DNA from: Cyclobacteriaceae bacterium
GTDB taxonomy: Bacteria > Bacteroidota > Bacteroidia > Cytophagales > Cyclobacteriaceae
DNA length: 64,000 nucleotides
Reading direction: 5' to 3'
NCBI GenBank assembly: GCA_028284125.1
Contig: JANQSI010000018.1
Span: forward strand, 124,001 to 188,000
The notes under the pieces were generated by a model. It did not search any database and had not been told where the DNA came from. It worked only from the letters and a program-made list of their open reading frames with translations. Within the stretch, counting starts at the first letter, position 1. Each line of letters begins with the position of its first letter. This document shows positions 16,300 to 24,677 of this stretch, piece by piece. The position numbers were made by a program, and so were the translations under genes.

Positions 16300-16414
16300 T
16301 TTTCAATCGACAATTTCCTACGATCACAAACGGTAGTAACCCATACTAGCAAAATCAGAAATCTTGGATCATACAAATCCAAAGAAATTCTCCGGTTAAA
16401 GTAATCCAACGAAC

Positions 16415-16422
16415 TACTTTTG
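16415..16422 (+). promoter_or_regulatory. Candidate -7 box for glnS
   Basis: TACTTTTG matches the Bacteroidota -7 consensus TAnnTTTG exactly and lies 20 bases upstream of the glnS ATG. No convincing -33 TTTG is present at the expected spacing, so this is a half-match. Confidence 0.4.
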
Positions 16423-16442
16423 CACCTTCATTAATTCATCGA

Positions 16443-18110
16443 ATGGAAGAAGAAAAGAAAGAATCGCTCAACTTCATTGAGCAAATGATTGAAAAGGATC
16501 TGGAAAGTGGAAAACACACTTCTGTAGTGACTCGTTTTCCGCCAGAACCAAATGGCTACTTACACATCGGCCATGCTAAGTCCATATGCCTAAACTTTGG
16601 GCTGGCCCAGAACTATGGCGGCATTTGCAATCTCCGTTTTGATGACACCAATCCTGAAAAAGAAGACACAGAATACGTCGATTCTATAAAGAATGATATC
16701 AAATGGCTGGGTTTTGACTGGGATGATCGTGAATATTACGCCTCAGATTATTTTGATCAACTCTACGAGATGGCGATCAAACTAATCAAGAAGGGATTCG
16801 CCTATGTCGACGATCTTCCAGCTGACGAATTCAATAAACTAAAAGGAACACCAACAGAACCTGGAACACCAAGCCCTTATAGAGATCGATCAATCGAGGA
16901 AAATCTTGATCTTTTTGGTCGGATGAAGGAAGGAGATTTTAAAGAAGGTGAACGAGTCTTACGTGCAAAAATTGATTTGAGCTCGCCCAACATGCACATG
17001 CGTGACCCAATCTTGTATCGAATCAAACACATGGATCATCATCGGACGGGAAGCGACTGGTGTATTTATCCAACTTATGATTTTGCTCATGGTCAATCGG
17101 ATAGTATCGAGAACATAACGCACTCCTTATGTACGCTGGAATTCGAAGTGCATCGTCCATTGTACAATTGGTTGATCAAGGAATTGGAGATTTACCCTTC
17201 AGAACAAACAGAATTTGCAAGATTAAATCTCAGCTATACAGTAGTTAGCAAGCGAAAACTTAGAGAATTAGTAGAAGGAAATTACGTGAATGGATGGGAC
17301 GACCCTCGGATGCCAACCATTTCCGGGATCAAAAGAAGAGGATTTACTCCTGAATCGATTCGTGAATTTGTTCGGAAAACTGGAGTTGCCAAGCGCGATG
17401 GATTGAACGATGTAGCACTCTTAGAGCATGCGGTTCGAGAAGACCTGAATGCAAAAACCAATCGTGTCTTTGGAATCATGGATCCATTAAAATTGATCAT
17501 TACCAATTGGCCTGAGGATAAAGTGGAAATGCTGCCTGCTGTCAACAATCCAGGTGATGAATCTGCAGGATCTAGAGAGATGGCTTTTACGCGTGAGTTA
17601 TATGTTGACCAAGCAGATTTTATGGAAGATCCACCAAGTCCAAAAAAATGGTATCGACTTGGTCCGGATCGTGAAGTACGTCTCAAGTTTGGTTACATCA
17701 TTAAATGTACGGGTTTCAAAAAAGCGGATGATGGAACCATTGAAGAGATTTATGCCGAGTATGACCCAAACACAAAAAGTGGACATGATACAAGTGGAAA
17801 AAAAGTGAAAGGGACATTAGGATGGGTTTCAGCACAACATAACATCAATGCAGAAATCCGCTTATATGATCGGTTGTTTCTCAGTGAAAACATGAATGAC
17901 ATTGATGATGATTTCAAAAATCATCTCAATCCTGATTCACTTGAAATAAACACCAAAGCAGTCCTCGAGGAGTCATTGAAGAATGCAAAAGTCGGAGATC
18001 AAGTACAGTTTGAGCGCATTGGTTATTTCAGAGTTGATGAAGATTCTACTCCGGATAAATTAGTTTTCAACCGAACGATCACACTTCGAGACAACTGGGC
18101 GAAGGGTTGA
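16443..18110 (+). CDS. glnS: Glutaminyl-tRNA synthetase
   Basis: 555 residues, class I synthetase charging tRNA-Gln directly. The HIGH signature is PNGYLHIGHAKS (about 33-44), followed by LRFDDTNPEKEDTEYV, and the second signature is the VVSKRKL variant of KMSKS typical of GlnRS. The C-terminal anticodon-binding beta barrels are present (YIKCTGFKKADDG, TLGWVSAQHNINAEIRLYDRLF). Full length for the family. ATG at 16443. Confidence 0.97.
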   Translation: MEEEKKESLNFIEQMIEKDLESGKHTSVVTRFPPEPNGYLHIGHAKSICLNFGLAQNYGGICNLRFDDTNPEKEDTEYVDSIKNDIKWLGFDWDDREYYASDYFDQLYEMAIKLIKKGFAYVDDLPADEFNKLKGTPTEPGTPSPYRDRSIEENLDLFGRMKEGDFKEGERVLRAKIDLSSPNMHMRDPILYRIKHMDHHRTGSDWCIYPTYDFAHGQSDSIENITHSLCTLEFEVHRPLYNWLIKELEIYPSEQTEFARLNLSYTVVSKRKLRELVEGNYVNGWDDPRMPTISGIKRRGFTPESIREFVRKTGVAKRDGLNDVALLEHAVREDLNAKTNRVFGIMDPLKLIITNWPEDKVEMLPAVNNPGDESAGSREMAFTRELYVDQADFMEDPPSPKKWYRLGPDREVRLKFGYIIKCTGFKKADDGTIEEIYAEYDPNTKSGHDTSGKKVKGTLGWVSAQHNINAEIRLYDRLFLSENMNDIDDDFKNHLNPDSLEINTKAVLEESLKNAKVGDQVQFERIGYFRVDEDSTPDKLVFNRTITLRDNWAKG

Positions 18111-18168
18111 TTTTAGATTAATGAATTTTGGATTTGCCGATTTTAGATTAACTCGATTTCAGATTTAA
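18109..18168. repeat. Short direct repeat GATTTTAGATTAA after glnS
   Basis: GATTTTAGATTAA occurs at 18109-18121 and 18139-18151, and a degenerate third copy GATTTCAGATTTAA at 18155-18168. The first copy overlaps the glnS stop codon. It is a low-complexity intergenic repeat of a kind common in this phylum; no terminator is visible. Confidence 0.6.
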
Positions 18169-18177
18169 GTCAAATTG

Positions 18178-18969
18178 ATGATTAACGTTACAGATCTATA
18201 TATCTATCCTATAAAATCGCTACAAGGTCTCGAAGTAGAAAAATGTGAAGTGTTAGAGCGAGGATTTAAATACGATCGGCGATGGATGATTATTGATGTT
18301 GAGAATAAGCATGTAACACAACGCACACATCCACACCTATCTCAAATTAGTATCTCGTTAACGGAAAACTCCATCCTTGCCTCTCATTCGGATCATGGGA
18401 GTATTAAAATTCCAATGGTGTTATCGGCTGGAAAAGAAGAACAAGTGACCGTTTGGAATGATGAAGTCAATGCCCTGATCGCGGAAGAAGATATCAATCA
18501 ATGGATCTCATCAATTGTAGGCATGCCGTGTAGATTGGTTTTCATGCCGGAAAATCATGAAAGACGAGTGAATCCTGAAAGAGCGAAGAATCAGGAAAAT
18601 GTGAGTTTCGCGGATGGCTATCCATACCTTATAATAAGTGAAGCTTCGTTGGAAGACTTGAATTCAAGGATGGAATCTCCACTTCCAATGAATCGATTTC
18701 GACCAAACATCGTCGTGAATGGAGTAGAGCCTTATGGAGAAGACCTTTGGAAAGACATGAAAATTGGAGATGTTTCTTTTTATGGAACTCATCCATGTAA
18801 ACGCTGCGTCTTCACAACCATCGACCAGGATACCGGGCACAAAGGAGTGGAGCCGCTGAAAACTTTGGCTACTTATCGTCGAGAAGGTTCAGAGGTAATC
18901 TTTGGATTGAATGCTCTTGCCTCTTCTCAGGGGTTGATCAAGGTTGGAGACGAAATTGTTATTGACTAG
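18178..18969 (+). CDS. MOSC domain protein (N-terminal beta-barrel plus MOSC)
   Basis: 263 residues from ATG 18178 (a TTG one codon earlier is also in frame). The N-terminal MOSC_N barrel is marked by LYIYPIKSLQGLEVEKCEVLERG and YDRRWMIID; the MOSC domain follows with MPMNRFRPNIVV-type sequence (LPMNRFRPNIVV) and HPCKRCVFTTIDQDTG, which carries the conserved Cys thought to bind or transfer molybdenum-cofactor sulfur. Members resemble mARC/YcbX and act with a reductase on N-hydroxylated compounds. Precise substrate unknown. Confidence 0.85.
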   Translation: MINVTDLYIYPIKSLQGLEVEKCEVLERGFKYDRRWMIIDVENKHVTQRTHPHLSQISISLTENSILASHSDHGSIKIPMVLSAGKEEQVTVWNDEVNALIAEEDINQWISSIVGMPCRLVFMPENHERRVNPERAKNQENVSFADGYPYLIISEASLEDLNSRMESPLPMNRFRPNIVVNGVEPYGEDLWKDMKIGDVSFYGTHPCKRCVFTTIDQDTGHKGVEPLKTLATYRREGSEVIFGLNALASSQGLIKVGDEIVID

Positions 18970-18975
18970 TATAAA

Positions 18976-19030
18976 GGTTAATTGGTTAATTGGTTAATAA
19001 AAAATCTAATCAACCAATTAACCAATCAAC
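18976..19030. repeat. TTAATTGGTTAATTGG intergenic hairpin between convergent genes
   Basis: GGTTAATTGGTTAATTGG (18976-18993) is followed by its near reverse complement CAACCAATTAACCAATCAAC (19011-19030), giving a long AT-rich imperfect hairpin between the stop codons of the MOSC and lipocalin-like genes. Same sequence family as 408-480. It may act as a bidirectional transcription barrier, although no T run follows. Confidence 0.7.
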
Positions 19031-19043
19031 TAAATCATCCAAT

Positions 19044-19754
19044 CTACTTCTCCCTTACACTCCAAAGCTCATACATTGGTTGTCCCTTGCTGCTCTTACC
19101 AGAATGATGCCATCTGCCTTCAATCATTTCGTAATTGAACTCTAAAGCAGCTCCAACTCTCGTATTATCTCTAGAAAAGAATTCAATGTTCTCAGTGTAT
19201 TTTCCATCTTTAGTGGTGTACGTACCTCCACCCGTTCCCATGAAACGTTTCGTCTCGGTATTGTAGGCAATCCACTGAAAGCGAGTTCCTGATAAAATCT
19301 TCATGGTCTTCCTAGGACGATCGGTGTTTCTTTCCTGAATCTCACCATTTCTCTTTCTTCCTGACATTAGCCAGGCTCCATTTAAAGCTCCAGGACTACC
19401 GTTATCGATGCGCTTAAACACATCCCCTGATTCAACAATCGTCACTTGATCTTTTTCTATCCTAATTTCAAAAGTTACCGTTGTGCCAACTCTTGTTGAA
19501 TCTCGAGTATCAAACTCAACCAACTCTTTCACCGTGGATCCATTGAGTTCCCAAGTCCCGCCATTGGTAGCAATGAATTCTCCCGTCTTATTGTCGTACC
19601 ATGTCGCTACTTGATACTTATCCGTTAGAATCACCGCTATTTTCACTTCACGCCCATTTTCGTCAGTAATTACTGATTCCCATGCGCCTGCTAGGTTTTG
19701 TGCTTGTATTGATGTCACCAACAATAAGGCAACTAGATACGTTAATTTTTTCAT
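19044..19754 (-). CDS. Secreted protein with duplicated lipocalin-like domain
   Basis: 236 residues with a signal peptide (MKKLTYLVALLLVTSIQAQ). The mature part consists of two homologous halves of about 105 residues. Paired landmarks are LAGAWESVIT / LNGAWLMSGR, GEFIATNGGTWELNG / KRFMGTGGGTYTTKDG, and VEFDTRDSTRVGTTVTFEI / IEFFSRDNTRVGAALEFNY. The pattern (G-W start, GGTY strand, RD-TRVG strand) is lipocalin/calycin-like and recurs in uncharacterised secreted Bacteroidota proteins. It overlaps the acylase gene upstream by 4 bases, so the two are co-translated. No ligand is known. Confidence 0.75.
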   Translation of the reverse strand: MKKLTYLVALLLVTSIQAQNLAGAWESVITDENGREVKIAVILTDKYQVATWYDNKTGEFIATNGGTWELNGSTVKELVEFDTRDSTRVGTTVTFEIRIEKDQVTIVESGDVFKRIDNGSPGALNGAWLMSGRKRNGEIQERNTDRPRKTMKILSGTRFQWIAYNTETKRFMGTGGGTYTTKDGKYTENIEFFSRDNTRVGAALEFNYEMIEGRWHHSGKSSKGQPMYELWSVREK

Positions 19755-21919
19755 CTTTTTCCTGGTTTATATGTTTCTTCAGCCCTTGCTTTCACGTCAT
19801 CTCGATAAAAAGCAACGTCTTTAAAATTTGCATCGGCATATCGTTGTGCTTGATCATAGAAATGTGGAGAGTTGGGATCGTTGCTCTGACCGCCTGCTAA
19901 CATACTTTTCGCCTTCAATTTTTTTCCGAACTCTACAACGGCAACAAAACTGTTTCCCCTTGTACCATAAATTCTATTGTTGTCATGACTTCCTCGCATT
20001 CCATAAGCTGCTAAAGCTCCCCACCGACCTGTCGTTAGTCCCACAGGAATGCTTGGCTTATCATCATCAAACTTCAAATCTATTGAACCGTCCAGTCGCT
20101 GGAAGCGACAGATTTCACCCCATGGGGTATTCCAGTTTCCAAATTTCTCTTCTAATTCAGCGACTGCTTTTGAAAATATTTCTAACCGATCATTCTCGGT
20201 GAGGCCAGATCCAAAGTAGTTAAACCGATCCATTCCACTTAAACCATCCGGTATATCTGCATTTTGATACAATGCCATGCCATAAAAATGAGCGAGCGAC
20301 ATACCAACTGATTCCTTACTCGTTTTCATATCCCAGCTTCTCAAAACATCAATCGCTCCAGCTAAAGCCTCATCTTTTGAAGAATTATCGTATGCCCGGA
20401 TCAAACCAGGAACTACCTCTTCAAACGCTGGTAAATACGGGTCATAGGCCATGTCAATCAGCCTATCTAACGTGAGGTCCTTCGCATTCAACAAAAGATC
20501 AATTGCGTGAACTCCTCGGAAATTTTCAGGAATCCTTGACATATAGGTTGGATAATCCTCTTTCTTGGGACTGTATTCCGCGGCACTTGTGAAAGGAGTA
20601 GAATTACAATTTTGTATCCATCCGTTAGGAGGATTAAAAACAGTGATCGCCTCGTCTACGGAATGTAGTCCTTGCCAGTCAGTTGCCGGATTGCTTCCAT
20701 CAACTGGTTTTGTATAATCAAATTGAATATCTCGTTTAGGGATGAAATTGCCGTGGTAATAAGCAATATTTCCTTCAGAATCTGCAAACACCGTGTTGTT
20801 TGATGAATTGGTTCGAATGTTCATCATTTCGCGGAACTCCGCATGATTCTTTTTCTTCGTTCTTGTGTAAGACTGCTCCAAAGCTTTCACTGGCTCCCAC
20901 ATTAAAGCGGTAGCAACCCATTTATCATCAATTTTATGAGTTATAGGACCGTGATGTGTTCGATAAAAAGTGAATTCCTTTTCAGCAAGTGCATCACCAT
21001 TCTTATACTTTAAAGTCACTGTTTTGCTTTCCACAGCTCGATCTTCTTCACCATACTTATAGGTATAGTTTCCATTTCCATTATCACTTACCTCTTCCAC
21101 AAATTCGTCGATTACATCGGTATAAGTAGACGTGTGCATCCAGCCCGTGTTTTCATTGAATCCTTGGTAAACAAAAAACTGGCCCCAGGTCACTGCCCCG
21201 TATGCATTCAATCCTTCCTCACTAACCATATGAACTTCTCCGCGGAAATAAAACGAAGTGTGTGGGTTGATCAAAAGCATTGCATTCCCTGAAGCAGTAA
21301 GGTCGCCAGCAATTGCAAAGCCATTGGAGCCTTTTGGTTCTTCTAGAAAGTTTTCTTTTTCAGGAGAAAAGTCTGCAACTTCTCCACTACCTCCATAAAA
21401 TTCTCGGATTCTACGAACAGAGACGCGTTCTATATCTCCGCCAATAGAACCTTCGGTAAAATACATGGTCATCCAAGGTTCGAATTTTTGAATGACTCTT
21501 GGTTTTACTTCTGGGTGAGTGTGCAGGTAGTAATTGATTCCATCGGCCCATGCATTGCACAATTCCTTCAACCATTCAGGACTTGACTCGTAGTTGGCTT
21601 CAGCCTCTTCCTGAGTCATGAACAGTCGGGCACGCAAATCGCTGTACAAAGCACTTTCTCCTTCGGCTTCCGCCAAGCGGCCAATTGCCCATGCAAAATT
21701 CCTTTCTACTCTTGGAAAATCATCTTCACATTGCGCATAAAGCAATCCAAAAACTGCATCCGCATCTGTTTTGCCGTAAATGTGAGGTACTCCAAAGTCG
21801 TCTCTGATAATTTCTATGTTTTCAGCTTGGGTCTGCCATTTCGCAATTTCCGGATCTGAAGATTTTGGATCTGAACAAGCTACGAGAACAACAAGAGCTG
21901 GTATGAAAATTCGATTCAT
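19751..21919 (-). CDS. Penicillin acylase family lipoprotein (Ntn hydrolase)
   Basis: 722 residues with a lipoprotein signal (LVACSD, Cys15), so membrane-anchored in the envelope. An alpha-chain region (IEIIRDDFGVPHIYGKTDAD, GLLYAQCEDDFPRVERN) is followed by the autoprocessing site PKGSNGFAIAG with Ser198 as the expected N-terminal nucleophile of the beta chain, then LLINPHTSFYF and later GNSFVAVVEFG. Members hydrolyse amide bonds of penicillin G, acyl-homoserine lactones or similar. AHL or other N-acyl substrate is possible but not shown by sequence. Closest relatives in Bacteroidota are annotated only as penicillin acylase family. Lead gene of a two-gene operon. Confidence 0.88.
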   Translation of the reverse strand: MNRIFIPALVVLVACSDPKSSDPEIAKWQTQAENIEIIRDDFGVPHIYGKTDADAVFGLLYAQCEDDFPRVERNFAWAIGRLAEAEGESALYSDLRARLFMTQEEAEANYESSPEWLKELCNAWADGINYYLHTHPEVKPRVIQKFEPWMTMYFTEGSIGGDIERVSVRRIREFYGGSGEVADFSPEKENFLEEPKGSNGFAIAGDLTASGNAMLLINPHTSFYFRGEVHMVSEEGLNAYGAVTWGQFFVYQGFNENTGWMHTSTYTDVIDEFVEEVSDNGNGNYTYKYGEEDRAVESKTVTLKYKNGDALAEKEFTFYRTHHGPITHKIDDKWVATALMWEPVKALEQSYTRTKKKNHAEFREMMNIRTNSSNNTVFADSEGNIAYYHGNFIPKRDIQFDYTKPVDGSNPATDWQGLHSVDEAITVFNPPNGWIQNCNSTPFTSAAEYSPKKEDYPTYMSRIPENFRGVHAIDLLLNAKDLTLDRLIDMAYDPYLPAFEEVVPGLIRAYDNSSKDEALAGAIDVLRSWDMKTSKESVGMSLAHFYGMALYQNADIPDGLSGMDRFNYFGSGLTENDRLEIFSKAVAELEEKFGNWNTPWGEICRFQRLDGSIDLKFDDDKPSIPVGLTTGRWGALAAYGMRGSHDNNRIYGTRGNSFVAVVEFGKKLKAKSMLAGGQSNDPNSPHFYDQAQRYADANFKDVAFYRDDVKARAEETYKPGKR

Positions 21920-22169
21920 TTTTTCTGGGTTAAGTGGTTACCAAATATCGTGAAAAAGAACAATTAATGAGCCGCCATCATGCAACCCTTTTCCACTCAT
22001 GCTAATCTATTTACAAAACCCTTTAGCTTAACCGTCCAGAAATAGCACCATTTAGTGTTCATTATTGGACAAATGATTATCCATGCTTCTCATAAAATGC
22101 TAAAGATCAATGGCTTGTGTCATATGGCACATTAATTGGAAATCAATTGTCTACGTAACCTTTAAAAAC

Positions 22170-24539
22170 ATGCTAATCAACTTTTTCAAAATCACTTTCC
22201 GAAATTTTAGGAAAAACAAGTCTTATGTTTTTATTAACCTATTGGGTCTGGGACTAAGTCTTGCTTGTTGCATTGTTGGATATCTCAACTGGAAGTTTGC
22301 TGCGGATTATGATAAAAATCACGCAAATCATGAGAATATCTACAAGATCCAAATGAACAAAGATGTTCAAGGCAGAAATGTTCCTTATGGTATCGCTCCA
22401 TTGCCTTTGGGTGAGCAGATTAAGGACAAAATTGCTGGAGTAACACATTCCAGTCGATATGTGTCGGATGGGTTAGTACTCAAAAAAGACTTAAAAGTCT
22501 TTAACCAGGGAATCGGGTTTGTGGATGACGATTTCTTTGACATGTTCACTTTCCCTTTCAAGTATGGCAATAAGAATTCGCTTTCGGATAGGAGTAGCAT
22601 TATCATAACCGAAAGAACCTCACAAGTATATTTTGATGACGCTGATCCGGTCGGAGAAATTATTTTGATGATCGATGAAGAAGGTAAGCAATACCCAATG
22701 ACTATTGGTGGCGTAATTGAAGACATTCCAATGAATAGCTCCATTCAATTCAGAGCCATCACACATTTCGACAACTACCTTAAAGTCCGTGAAATAGAGG
22801 CCTCTGACTGGAGGAGATTCGTTAATGGAACTTTTGTGATGACCGAAGGCTCCTATCCTCAAAATTTGCTTAATGACATAAACAGTAACTACATAGCTAT
22901 TCAAAACGAAGCAAGAGATGACTTCAAGATTTCAAGCTACTATTTGCAACAACTGACAGGTTTAGGTAAGCATGCCCAAAACATACGTTCTAATTGGTTG
23001 AGTGAACCTCCGCCACCACCTGCCATTACGGTTCCATTCATCATGGCTATTTTAATGTTGCTAATTGCCTGTTTCAATTTCACCAACACTTCAATCGCCA
23101 TTTCCAGCAAAAGACTGAAGGAAATTGGTATTCGAAAGGTAATGGGAAGCGACCGAAGACAGTTGATCTTTCAATTCATGGGAGAAAACCTAGTACTCTC
23201 ATTTGGTGGAATGGTTGTCGCAATTATTGTCGCTTTATGGCTAACGCCAGCCTACAGTGCGATGTGGGATTTCATCAATCTTGAACTTGATTTGACATCT
23301 AATCCTGAAATTTACTATTTCATTGCTGGGCTTTTAATCTTTACCTCGTTAGTAGCTGGGGCATATCCTTCTCTATACATTAGCTCCTATCAACCAGTCA
23401 AAATTTTACGTGGAAGTCTTTCCCTCGGTGGTACTAATTTATTTTCAAAAATCTTACTAGGCGCTCAATATGGTCTTACCATTATTGCGTTAATCTCAGC
23501 TTTGGCATTCGCTAATAATGCAAAATATCAGTCCAACTATGATTTAGGATTCGAAGCAGATAACACATTAGCTGTTCGTGTAGAGAGTCAGTCGGAATTT
23601 GAAAAATTCTACAACCTCGTCTCTCAAATGCCAGGAATAGATAAAGCAATCGGAACTCAGCATCACGTTGGCTGGTGGACGTATGGAAGAACGCTTAAGT
23701 CTGGAGAACAAGAGGTTGAAGCTGATATGATGAATTTTTCCATCGATTACATGGATATGATGGAGGTGAAAATGGTAGATGGAAGATATTTTGATCCAGA
23801 ACTTTATGATTTCGATCGAGAAAGCTCCATTATTCTTAATGAGGAAATGGTAAGGCAATTTGGATGGGAAGAACCGCTTGGGAAACGAATCCAAATAGAT
23901 GATAGTACGCGACTTACTGTTATTGGCGTCATGCAAGATTTTTATATGGATGGCTTTTTTGACCCGCTGGATCCAATGGGTATCCGCTTAGCTAATAAGC
24001 AAGCAATGAATTTTGTAGTTGTCAAAAGCCAAATGGATCGATTAGCATTGAAGGAAGCGCTCGAAAAGGAGTGGTATAAAATTGCGCCTAATACACCGTT
24101 CAATTATGATGAAGAAACGGTGATCGAAAATTCTGAATATGTGAATCTTACAATTGTCAAGATGTTTAGGTTTCTCGGTTTGTTAGCACTAGTTCTCTCT
24201 TCCATCGGTCTTTACACATTGGTTTCTCTTAATGTCATCAAGCGAGTGAAAGAAATTGGCGTGAGAAAAGTGCTTGGAGCTTCCATCAATAACATCCTTA
24301 TCCTGGTAAACAAACAGTTCTTCTGGTTGCTGCTAATTGCTGCTATTGCAGGATCTGCTCTTTCTTACTTTGCAATCGACTCATTAATGGCATCCATTTT
24401 TACAGTTTATCAAGCAGTAAGTCCATTCACTGTATTAGCACCATTTTTTGCTTTGCTCTTCGTAGCTCTGTTTACTGCGTCTACACGAATATTTAAAACA
24501 GCGATTCAAAATCCTGTGAAATCATTACGATACGAATAG
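22170..24539 (+). CDS. ABC transporter permease, MacB/FtsX type (double FtsX domain)
   Basis: 789 residues from ATG 22170, chosen because the family starts MLxNFFKxTFRNFRKNKSYVFIN; an upstream in-frame start at 22110 would add residues without family support. Layout: one N-terminal membrane helix, a periplasmic MacB_PCD domain, three-helix FtsX block with GIRKVMGSDRRQLIFQF, a second periplasmic domain, and a second FtsX block with GVRKVLGASINNILILV. Such Cytophagales permeases export or extract lipoproteins, peptides or drugs with a separate ATPase, which is not in this window. A terminator follows. Confidence 0.9.
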   Translation: MLINFFKITFRNFRKNKSYVFINLLGLGLSLACCIVGYLNWKFAADYDKNHANHENIYKIQMNKDVQGRNVPYGIAPLPLGEQIKDKIAGVTHSSRYVSDGLVLKKDLKVFNQGIGFVDDDFFDMFTFPFKYGNKNSLSDRSSIIITERTSQVYFDDADPVGEIILMIDEEGKQYPMTIGGVIEDIPMNSSIQFRAITHFDNYLKVREIEASDWRRFVNGTFVMTEGSYPQNLLNDINSNYIAIQNEARDDFKISSYYLQQLTGLGKHAQNIRSNWLSEPPPPPAITVPFIMAILMLLIACFNFTNTSIAISSKRLKEIGIRKVMGSDRRQLIFQFMGENLVLSFGGMVVAIIVALWLTPAYSAMWDFINLELDLTSNPEIYYFIAGLLIFTSLVAGAYPSLYISSYQPVKILRGSLSLGGTNLFSKILLGAQYGLTIIALISALAFANNAKYQSNYDLGFEADNTLAVRVESQSEFEKFYNLVSQMPGIDKAIGTQHHVGWWTYGRTLKSGEQEVEADMMNFSIDYMDMMEVKMVDGRYFDPELYDFDRESSIILNEEMVRQFGWEEPLGKRIQIDDSTRLTVIGVMQDFYMDGFFDPLDPMGIRLANKQAMNFVVVKSQMDRLALKEALEKEWYKIAPNTPFNYDEETVIENSEYVNLTIVKMFRFLGLLALVLSSIGLYTLVSLNVIKRVKEIGVRKVLGASINNILILVNKQFFWLLLIAAIAGSALSYFAIDSLMASIFTVYQAVSPFTVLAPFFALLFVALFTASTRIFKTAIQNPVKSLRYE

Positions 24540-24564
24540 GTCAAAAATTGAAACTAAAGACTAA

Positions 24565-24595
24565 AGGTCTTCATCTAAGATGGAGACCTTTTTTT
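24565..24595 (+). terminator. Rho-independent terminator between the two tandem permeases
   Basis: Stem AGGTCTTCAT (24565-24574) / ATGGAGACCT (24580-24589) with one G-T pair and a 5-base loop, followed by seven T to 24595. The second permease therefore needs its own promoter in 24596-24677. Confidence 0.85.
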
Positions 24596-24677
24596 GTCGC
24601 AAGGAGTAACGATTCACGAAAAGTGAAGTATTTCATTAAGCTGCTATCATAAAGTCGAAAACCAAAACAAAACGATC

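Noticed and set aside
16415-16422. Full promoter call for glnS
   Set aside because: The -7 box fits exactly but no -33 TTTG occurs at 17-23 bases, so only the box itself is listed.
17282-17686. 134-codon minus-strand frame inside glnS
   Set aside because: Antisense shadow of a complete, well-conserved synthetase.
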